Assembly: GCA_031290535.1 (NCBI GenBank) | Contig: JAITNI010000102.1 | Coordinates: 1 to 5,059 of the forward strand | Length of the DNA: 5,059 bases | Source of the DNA: Zoogloeaceae bacterium | GTDB lineage: Bacteria; Pseudomonadota; Gammaproteobacteria; Burkholderiales; Rhodocyclaceae | Reading direction: 5' to 3' | Shown here: piece by piece, positions 1 through 5,059 of the stretch | Layout of the letters: the number at the start of each line of letters is the position of its first letter | Numbering within the stretch: position 1 is the first letter of the stretch | The notes under the pieces: model-generated | Seen by the model: only the letters and a program-made list of their open reading frames with translations | The model's database searches: none | Told to the model about the DNA's origin: nothing | Translations under genes and position numbers: made by a program

Positions 1-101
1 CAAAAAACTCACATCTTTCCTTGCTGCCGTACAAATACGATGATGCATTGCGCTGTGGGTCGGTATCTCGTGATGACACTATCTAGGAGTGAGGCGTTCT
101 T
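1..101. other. Left-edge intergenic stretch, no supported gene
   Basis: This stretch lies downstream of the GDT1-family stop codon. I see no tRNA, no repeat and no convincing Rho-independent terminator; a CACT/AGTG inverted repeat of only four pairs is too weak and has no T-run directly after it. On the minus strand, AAGGA at 18-22 sits five bases before a GTG at 10-12 that reads M-S-F-L to the window edge. It could be the start of the next gene, but only four codons are visible. Confidence 0.4.
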
Positions 102-674
102 TTACGCGCCAACGCCGCCCCACAGGGCATACAGCCCCAATGCGGCAAAAATGGCGGCGGCGAGGGCGTGCAGGGGGCGGGTGGGGAGTTTGGCGGCCAG
201 TTTTTCGCCAGCCAGCACAGCGGGGACGTTGGCGATCATCATGCCGAGCGTCGTACCCGCCACCACCGCCAGCAAGTCAGGATAGCGGGCGGCCAGCGCC
301 ACGGTCGCCACTTGGGTTTTGTCCCCCATTTCGGCCAGAAAAAATACCATCAGCGTGGTGCCGAAGACCCCGAAGCGGGGCGCGGTTTGGGTTTCTCCGT
401 CGTCCAGTTTGTCCGGGATCAGCATCCAGACCGCCATCGCCAGAAAAGAGACCCCCAGCGTCCAGCGCAGGACAACCGGCCCCATCAGGGCGGTCAGCCA
501 GTTTCCCACCGCGCCCGCCAGCGCGTGATTGGCCAGCGTCGCCACAAAAATGCCCAGAATGATGGGCCAGGGACGTTTATAGCGCGCCGCCAGCACCAAG
601 GAAAGCAGTTGGGTTTTGTCGCCGATTTCAGCCAGCGCCACAATGCCGGTGGCGACCAGAAAAGCATCCATCAT
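102..674 (-). CDS. TMEM165/GDT1 (UPF0016) family transporter, probable Mn2+ exporter
   Basis: This is an inner-membrane protein of about 190 residues. It shows the two hallmark repeats of the family, E-I-G-D-K-T at residues 16-21 and E-M-G-D-K-T at 115-120. Each opens one half of an internally duplicated protein, and the acidic residues of both motifs form the cation site in the family. Six hydrophobic segments are visible, near residues 4-25, 36-58, 66-86, 103-124, 134-155 and 167-188. A charged loop (D88 to E94) joins the two halves. Bacterial members such as Vibrio MneA export manganese, while eukaryotic relatives move Mn2+/Ca2+ in the Golgi; export here is inferred. The start is uncertain: TTG at 677, ATG at 674 and ATG at 671 are consecutive codons. 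A weak GAG at 680-682 fits either ATG, and the 671 start would give M-D-A-F-L. The length is typical of the family. It is separated from xth by about 120 bases and may have its own promoter. No Mn riboswitch is seen upstream. Confidence 0.93.
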   Translation of the reverse strand: MMDAFLVATGIVALAEIGDKTQLLSLVLAARYKRPWPIILGIFVATLANHALAGAVGNWLTALMGPVVLRWTLGVSFLAMAVWMLIPDKLDDGETQTAPRFGVFGTTLMVFFLAEMGDKTQVATVALAARYPDLLAVVAGTTLGMMIANVPAVLAGEKLAAKLPTRPLHALAAAIFAALGLYALWGGVGA

Positions 675-794
675 CAAATCTCAGAAAAAAACGGGGCAGG
701 TCATTTTACTCGCACAAAATATTCGCGGAGATGGCGGTCAAACAGACCGTCGCTGGCGCCGCCCGGAAAAACCAGCAGCGCGACAAGCATTTTT
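675..794. other. Gap between xth and the GDT1-family gene, no established gene
   Basis: This is the only sizeable gap in the cluster. On the minus strand it holds two overlapping tiny frames: 706-798 (30 codons, ATG overlapping the xth TGA) and 701-790 (29 codons). Neither has a clear ribosome binding site, so I do not call either as a gene. A five-pair inverted repeat CGGTC/GACCG with a five-base loop lies at 735-749, but no T-run follows it directly. TTGACC (736-741, minus) resembles a -35 box, but the nearest TATTTT is only 14 bases away, which is too close. A promoter for the transporter gene may sit here, but I cannot place it. Confidence 0.5.
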
Positions 795-1565
795 TCATGC
801 GGAGGCCAGCGTTGCCCAGGCCGGGGCGTGGTCGGAGGGGCGTTCCCATTTGCGCGGCGTGCGGTCGATGCCGGCGGCGATGCAGCGTTGGGTCAGCGGT
901 TTGGAGAGCAGGAGGTGGTCGATTCGCAACCCCTGATTTTTCTGAAAGCCCAACTGGCGGTAATCCCACCAGGAAAAACTTTTTTCGGGTTGCTCAAACA
1001 GGCGAAAACTGTCCGCCAGCCCCAAATCCAGCAGCGACTGGAAAGCGGCCCGTTCGGGCGCGGAGCAGAGAATGCCTCCGGCCCATTGGGCGGGGGCGTG
1101 GATGTCCCGGTCTTCCGGCGCGATGTTGAAGTCGCCGCAGAGCGCCAGTTGTGCGTGTTGCGCCAGTTCTTCTTCTATCCAATGGCAGAGCTTTTCCAGC
1201 CAGTCGAGCTTGTAGGCGTATTTGTCGCAACCGACCGCCTGACCATTGGGCACATAGGCGCAGTGAATCCGAACGCCATTGACCGTGCCCGCGATCAGGC
1301 GTTTTTGCGCGTCGGGAAAATGCGGGTTGCCTGCCACAACGTCGCGGATTTCCGAACGCGCCAGCAGGGCAACGCCGTTGTAGGTTTTCTGGCCGCTGAA
1401 AGCGACGTGATACCCGGCGGCTTCGATTTCGGCACGGGGAAAATGGGCGTCTTCCAGTTTGGTTTCCTGAAGACACACCACCTCTGCCTGCTGGACGGCC
1501 AGCCAGTCCAGCAGGTGCGGCAGACGCACCTTGAGGCTATTGACGTTCCAGGTCGCCAGTTTCAT
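795..1565 (-). CDS. xth: Exodeoxyribonuclease III / AP endonuclease
   Basis: This 256-residue cytosolic enzyme of the Mg2+-dependent endonuclease/exonuclease/phosphatase fold cleaves DNA 5' of abasic sites and trims damaged 3' ends during base excision repair. It also has 3'-5' exonuclease activity on duplex DNA in the family. Catalytic landmarks of the E. coli enzyme are all present: N7 in WNVNSL, E34 in LQETK, Y104 in YVPNG, D145 and N147 in CGDFNIAPEDRDIH, D216 in RIDHLL, and the D245-H246 pair in SDHAP. The length is typical (the E. coli protein is 268 residues). The MKLATWNVNSL start is canonical, and the ATG overlaps the upstream gene's TGA as ATGA (1562-1565). No Shine-Dalgarno sequence is visible (GTACCGCCTCA precedes the ATG), so translation is probably coupled to the upstream frame. 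Identity is secure; xthA is a synonym. Confidence 0.97.
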   Translation of the reverse strand: MKLATWNVNSLKVRLPHLLDWLAVQQAEVVCLQETKLEDAHFPRAEIEAAGYHVAFSGQKTYNGVALLARSEIRDVVAGNPHFPDAQKRLIAGTVNGVRIHCAYVPNGQAVGCDKYAYKLDWLEKLCHWIEEELAQHAQLALCGDFNIAPEDRDIHAPAQWAGGILCSAPERAAFQSLLDLGLADSFRLFEQPEKSFSWWDYRQLGFQKNQGLRIDHLLLSKPLTQRCIAAGIDRTPRKWERPSDHAPAWATLASA

Positions 1566-2134
1566 TGAGGCGGTACTGGCTGGCGCGTTCCTGGTGTGAG
1601 GGTGAGGCCTGGCTGCGGGGGCGATGGTGGCGGGAGGGTGCTGCCTGCTGACGCTTTGGGATAGCCCGCCAAATCCAGCACGTTGTTATAGGTGAACGGC
1701 TCAAAACCCTGTACTTTTTGCGAACCGACCCTGAGACCGGGCAAGGTTTTGCCGCCGACCTGCGCGACGAGTTCGTTGATGTCCGCCTCGCTTTGCACCG
1801 ACTTTTCAGTAAAGGGAATGGTGCGTTTGTTCAGCAGTTCGCGTGCCTGGGTGCAGGGGTCGCAGTTGGCGCCGGTATAGAGCGTCACCGGGTATTTTTG
1901 GGCCGCCTGCCGGGTGGCAAAGGGCAGTTCCTCGTTGCTGTACTCGTTGTTGCCGCCCGAACTGATCCGCACCACATTACGGGCGTTGCCCGGCGGCGGC
2001 AGATCGCTATACACGGTGCGCCCGGAAGTATCCGTCCACCGCCAGGTCTGAGCCTGGGCGGCGGCGCAGCAAGCCAGCGCGAGGATGCCCGCGCTCACAA
2101 AACGGGTCAAAACTTGAACTCTCGACTTCATCAT
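1562..2134 (-). CDS. Secreted DUF4124 and glutaredoxin-like domain protein
   Basis: This 190-residue protein is probably periplasmic. It has a basic start (MMKSRVQ), a hydrophobic core at about residues 12-26 and a likely signal peptidase I site after A-Q-A at 26-28. Residues 30-60 match the DUF4124 pattern: W-R-W-T-D with G38-R39, then V-Y-S-D-L-P-P-P. Residues 82-158 look like a glutaredoxin/thioredoxin fold: V-T-L-Y-T-G then C91-D-P-C94 as the redox CxxC, a helix with R98-E-L-L-N-K, and T130-L-P132 as the probable cis-proline element. The last 30 residues are a proline-rich tail. A role in envelope thiol-disulfide exchange is inferred; the substrate is unknown. Two ATGs (2134 and 2131) follow a strong AAGGAG site, at spacings of six and nine bases. 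The gene lies 19 bases after prlC and overlaps xth by four bases, so it is most likely inside the same transcript. Confidence 0.9.
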   Translation of the reverse strand: MMKSRVQVLTRFVSAGILALACCAAAQAQTWRWTDTSGRTVYSDLPPPGNARNVVRISSGGNNEYSNEELPFATRQAAQKYPVTLYTGANCDPCTQARELLNKRTIPFTEKSVQSEADINELVAQVGGKTLPGLRVGSQKVQGFEPFTYNNVLDLAGYPKASAGSTLPPPSPPQPGLTLTPGTRQPVPPQ

Positions 2135-2140
2135 GATGCA

Positions 2141-2146
2141 CTCCTT
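2141..2146 (-). promoter_or_regulatory. Strong Shine-Dalgarno site of the DUF4124/glutaredoxin gene
   Basis: The minus strand reads AAGGAG, six bases before the ATG at 2134 and nine before the in-frame ATG at 2131. It lies in the 19-base gap after the prlC stop. It is the best ribosome binding site in the window and contrasts with prlC and xth, which show none. This suggests that this gene is translated independently and then supports xth translation through the ATGA overlap. Confidence 0.8.
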
Positions 2147-2153
2147 GTAAAAA

Positions 2154-4214
2154 TTACTGTGAAATCATACCACTATGACGCAACAATGCATCCGGTTTTG
2201 GCGCGCGACCCCGGAACGCCTGGAAGGATTCCAGCGCCGGGCGCGCCCCGCCCACGGCAAGAATTTCCGCCAGAAAACGCCGTCCCGTGGCTGGATCCAG
2301 GGGATTTCCGGTCTCCTCAAAGGCGGCGTAGGCGTCAGCGGAGAGCACTTCGGCCCATTTGTAACTGTAATAACCCGCCGCGTAACCGCCGCCAAAAATA
2401 TGCGAAAAACTGTTGGGAAAACGATGCCATTCCGGCGGAAACAGCACCGCCACTTCCTGACGCACCTCGGCGAGCAGCGCCAGAATGGAATCCTGATCCG
2501 GGTCAAAATCGACATGCAGCAGCATGTCGAACAGGGCAAACTCGATCTGGCGCACGGTCATCATGCCGCTCTGGAAATTCCGGGCGGCGCGCATTTTTTC
2601 AAACAGGCTGTGGGGCAAGGCTTCGCCGCTGTCGACGTGGGCGGTCATGTGGCGCACCACGTCCCATTCCCAGCAGAAATTTTCCAGAAATTGCGACGGC
2701 AGTTCCACCGCGTCCCACTCCACGCCGCTGATGCCGGAAACGCCCAGTTCCTCCGCCTCGGTGAGCAGGTGATGAAAGCCATGCCCGGCTTCGTGGAACA
2801 GGGTCATCACTTCGTCATGGGTGAAAGTGGCCGGTTTGTCGCCCAGAGGGCGCGAAAAATTGCAGTTCAGGTAGGCGATGGGCGTCTGAATCTCGCCCGT
2901 GGAATGCCGTTTGCGGCTCAGGGCAGAATCCATCCACGCGCCGCCGCGCTTGGTTTCACGGGCATATAAATCCAGATAGAACTGGCCGATGAGCGCCCCG
3001 GCCTGATTTTCAATGCGATAAAAACGCACCTCCTCCTGCCAGACCGGCGCGGTGTCGGGCAAAATCCGCACGCCGAACAGGGTTTCGACGACATGAAACA
3101 GGCCGCCGATCACCTTCGGCTCGGTAAAATATTGCTTCACTTCCTGTTCGGAAAAAGCGTAGCGGGCCTGCAACAGTTTTTCCGAGGCGTAGGCCACATC
3201 CCAGGGAGCCAGTTCGGGCAGATTCAGTTCGCGGGCGGCAAAGTCGCGCAATGCCTGGATGTCCTGCTCTGCGAAGGGTTTTGCTTTTGCCGCCATGTCG
3301 CGCAAAAATTCCAGCACTTCGGCGGGCGATTCCGCCATCTTGGGGACGAGGGAGACCGCCGCGTAGTGGGGATAGCCGAGCAGGCGGGCTTCTTCGCGCT
3401 GCAAGCTCAGGAGACGGGTGATGAGGGGGGTGTTGTCCCATTCCGGCAGGCTGCCGGAATCGGCAAATTCCGAGGCTCGCGTGGCATAGGCGCGGTACAG
3501 GCGGGCGCGCAGGGCGCGGTTTTGGGCGTACTGCATCACCGGCAGATAGGAAGGCATGTGCAGGGTGAATTTCCAGCCTGTTTTGCCCTCTGCGGCAGCG
3601 GCGGCGCGGGCGGCCTCGCGGGCATCGGCGGGCAAGCCTTCCAGATCGGTTTCGTCGGTGACAATCTCGGCAAAGGCGTTGGTGGCGTCAAGCAGATTTT
3701 CCGAAAACTTTGCGGCGAGTTGGGAAAGTTCTTCCTGAATGGCCTGAAAGCGGGGTTTATCCGCCTCCGGCAATTCCGCGCCGGAGAGGCGAAAATCGCG
3801 GATTTCGTTGTCCACCACGCGCCGCTGCGCCGGACTTAAGGCCGCAAACCCGGCACTGGCGGCGAGTGCCTTGTATTTTTCAAACAGCGCCAGATTTTGA
3901 CCCAGTTCGCTGTAAAAACGGCTGACTTCCGGTAACAGGGCATTGTAGGCGTCGCGCCAGACAGGGGTATCGCAGACCGAATGCAGATGACCGACAATGC
4001 CCCAGGCCCAGGAAAGGCGCTCCAGTCCCGCGCTCATGGGCGCGGCAAAATCGGCCCAGGTGGCGGGGGTTTTGGGCAAAGTCAACGAGGCCAGCAGAGC
4101 GCGGGCTTCGGCGAGCAAATGATGCAGGGCGGGTTGCACGTGCTCCGGGGCAATGTCGCCAAAGGGCGGCAGGCCGGGCGTTTGCAGCAGGGGATTTTTT
4201 TGTGGTGGGGTCAT
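2154..4214 (-). CDS. prlC: Oligopeptidase A (M3 family zinc metallopeptidase)
   Basis: This 686-residue cytosolic zinc peptidase is close in length to E. coli OpdA/PrlC (680). The family degrades short peptides, including cleaved signal peptides, downstream of the large ATP-dependent proteases. The N-terminal part (about 1-220) is the helical M3 region, beginning N-P-L-L then L-P-P-F as in E. coli. The catalytic part shows the zinc motif H474-E-A-G-H478 followed by G-F-H-H-L-L. The third ligand is probably E504 within W-D-A-V-E-L-P-S-Q-F, 30 residues after H474. Near the C-terminus H605 and the tyrosines of GGGYAAGYYSYKW (611-618) match the substrate-binding and transition-state region of the family. 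There is no signal peptide. The start is nine bases after the purC stop. The sequence before it (GCGCCTCCA) has no Shine-Dalgarno site, so coupling to purC translation is likely. Catalytic residues are intact. opdA is a synonym. Confidence 0.96.
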   Translation of the reverse strand: MTPPQKNPLLQTPGLPPFGDIAPEHVQPALHHLLAEARALLASLTLPKTPATWADFAAPMSAGLERLSWAWGIVGHLHSVCDTPVWRDAYNALLPEVSRFYSELGQNLALFEKYKALAASAGFAALSPAQRRVVDNEIRDFRLSGAELPEADKPRFQAIQEELSQLAAKFSENLLDATNAFAEIVTDETDLEGLPADAREAARAAAAAEGKTGWKFTLHMPSYLPVMQYAQNRALRARLYRAYATRASEFADSGSLPEWDNTPLITRLLSLQREEARLLGYPHYAAVSLVPKMAESPAEVLEFLRDMAAKAKPFAEQDIQALRDFAARELNLPELAPWDVAYASEKLLQARYAFSEQEVKQYFTEPKVIGGLFHVVETLFGVRILPDTAPVWQEEVRFYRIENQAGALIGQFYLDLYARETKRGGAWMDSALSRKRHSTGEIQTPIAYLNCNFSRPLGDKPATFTHDEVMTLFHEAGHGFHHLLTEAEELGVSGISGVEWDAVELPSQFLENFCWEWDVVRHMTAHVDSGEALPHSLFEKMRAARNFQSGMMTVRQIEFALFDMLLHVDFDPDQDSILALLAEVRQEVAVLFPPEWHRFPNSFSHIFGGGYAAGYYSYKWAEVLSADAYAAFEETGNPLDPATGRRFLAEILAVGGARPALESFQAFRGRAPKPDALLRHSGMISQ

Positions 4215-4223
4215 TGGAGGCGC

Positions 4224-5059
4224 TTACAACAGGGGCAGGGGACGCCCGGTCAGGCGTTCGCAGGCATCCACGTACTTGGCCGCTGTTTTTTCGATTACCC
4301 CGGCGGGCAGATGGGGGGCGGGCGCCTGTTTGTTCCAGTCCAGCGTTTCCAGATAATCGCGCACAAACTGCTTGTCGAAACTGGGCGGGCTGACGCCTTC
4401 CTGATAGGCATCCGTCGGCCAGAAGCGCGAGGAATCCGGGGTCAGCGCCTCGTCGATCAGGTAGACGCTTCCTGCCTTGTCAATCCCAAACTCAAACTTG
4501 GTATCGGCAATGATGATGCCGCGCTCCAGCGCGTAAGCGGCAGCCTCCTGATACAGCGCGAGCGCGGCCTGATGCGCCTGGGAGAACACCTCCGCGCCGG
4601 TTTTGCCCGTCCCCGCCAGATCGGATGCCAGCGCAGCGGCGCACAGGGATTGCGCCGCCGCCAGCGAAATATTTTCATCATGCGCGCCTGCCTCGGCTTT
4701 GGTGGCGGGCGTAAAAATCGGCTTCGGCAGGCGGGAGGCCATCCTGAGGCCGGACAACAGGGGAATGCCGCACACCGCGCCGGTACTCTGGTAATCCTTC
4801 CAGCCGGAACCAATCAGATAGCCGCGCACCACCGCTTCAATCGGCAGCGGTTTCAAACGCCGGACAACCACGGCGCGCCCCCGAACCTGCGCGATTTCCT
4901 CTGGCGCGACGACCGATTCCGGCGCAACGCCCGTCAGTTGATTGGGAATGATGTGGCTCAGTTTCTGAAACCAAAAATCCGCCAGCGCCGTCAACACCTG
5001 CCCCTTGCGGGGAATCGGGTCGGGCAGGATGACATCAAAGGCAGACAGCCGGTCGGTGG
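4224..5059 (-). CDS. purC: Phosphoribosylaminoimidazole-succinocarboxamide synthase, partial (N-terminus outside window)
   Basis: This enzyme joins CAIR and aspartate with ATP to make SAICAR in de novo purine synthesis. The frame is open to the right edge, giving 277 visible residues. The GTG at 4997 that could pass for a start is an internal valine: the 20 codons before it read [20 protein letters not shown], the conserved N-terminal family block. Only some 25-35 residues should be missing. Other landmarks are [16 protein letters not shown] (about 4800-4847, signature 1), [27 protein letters not shown] (4485-4514, signature 2) and the C-terminal PDSSRFWP. This is the longer, yeast-like form, rather than the roughly 237-residue E. 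coli form. One oddity is arginine where most homologues have glycine in P-G-K-G. The stop is nine bases before the prlC start, so the two genes are probably cotranscribed. Confidence 0.96.
   Translation of the reverse strand, partial: TDRLSAFDVILPDPIPRKGQVLTALADFWFQKLSHIIPNQLTGVAPESVVAPEEIAQVRGRAVVVRRLKPLPIEAVVRGYLIGSGWKDYQSTGAVCGIPLLSGLRMASRLPKPIFTPATKAEAGAHDENISLAAAQSLCAAALASDLAGTGKTGAEVFSQAHQAALALYQEAAAYALERGIIIADTKFEFGIDKAGSVYLIDEALTPDSSRFWPTDAYQEGVSPPSFDKQFVRDYLETLDWNKQAPAPHLPAGVIEKTAAKYVDACERLTGRPLPLL

Noticed and set aside
1..101. Rho-independent terminator after the transporter gene
   Set aside because: Only a four-pair inverted repeat is present, and the T-run at the window edge is far from it and has no stem directly before it.
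720..741. Sigma-70 promoter from TTGACC (736-741, minus) and TATTTT
   Set aside because: The two boxes are only 14 bases apart, too short for the usual 16-18, and no better -10 lies at the right distance.
678..794. Mn-sensing yybP-ykoY riboswitch upstream of the GDT1-family gene
   Set aside because: This riboswitch often precedes such genes, but I could not find its conserved loop sequences in the gap, and the gap is short.
168..1568. Long plus-strand open frame of 466 codons across the transporter and xth genes
   Set aside because: It lies opposite two genes with clear family motifs, its product is rich in Gln, Arg and Gly with no recognisable domain, and it is what GC-rich codon use produces on the opposite strand.
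2060..2075. Lipoprotein signal at the two adjacent cysteines (residues 22-23) of the redox protein
   Set aside because: The residue at -3 is alanine rather than leucine, and a better signal peptidase I site (A-Q-A) follows a few residues later.
1718..3839. Several plus-strand open frames opposite the prlC and redox genes
   Set aside because: They are antisense shadows of well-supported minus-strand genes, with low-complexity Arg/Pro/Gly-rich products and no domain motifs.

Overview
This GC-rich window carries five genes, all on the minus strand, so it is transcribed from right to left. In transcription order they are: the 3' part of purC (SAICAR synthase), a full-length prlC-type oligopeptidase A, a secreted DUF4124-glutaredoxin protein, xth (exodeoxyribonuclease III), and, after a gap of about 120 bases, a TMEM165/GDT1-family (UPF0016) membrane transporter. 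All five families are well known, and the reading frames of the five genes look intact. I see no insertion sequence, phage gene, CRISPR array, rRNA or tRNA.

The gene set suggests a proteobacterium, most likely a betaproteobacterium. PurC is the longer, yeast-like form with the [16 protein letters not shown] signature. A DUF4124 domain joined to a glutaredoxin-like domain, placed between an M3 peptidase and exonuclease III, is a pattern I associate with betaproteobacteria. This is inference from protein style and gene order; no ribosomal marker is present.

Layout: 1-101 has no convincing gene. GDT1-family transporter at about 102-674. A 120-base gap at 675-794 holds only two doubtful tiny reading frames and a weak hairpin. 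xth is at 795-1565. The DUF4124/glutaredoxin gene at 1562-2134 overlaps xth by four bases (ATGA). prlC at 2154-4214 lies 19 bases upstream of it, and purC (4224 to the right edge) lies 9 bases upstream of prlC. The first four genes are so tightly packed that they are probably one transcript. prlC and xth have no visible Shine-Dalgarno sequence and probably depend on translational coupling to the preceding gene. The DUF4124/glutaredoxin gene has a strong AAGGAG site of its own.

The products serve different housekeeping jobs: purine synthesis, cytosolic peptide turnover, envelope thiol redox chemistry, DNA base-damage repair and probably Mn2+ export. The last three could share an oxidative or metal stress theme, but nothing in the sequence proves a joint system. 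I found no strong candidate for a previously undescribed system.
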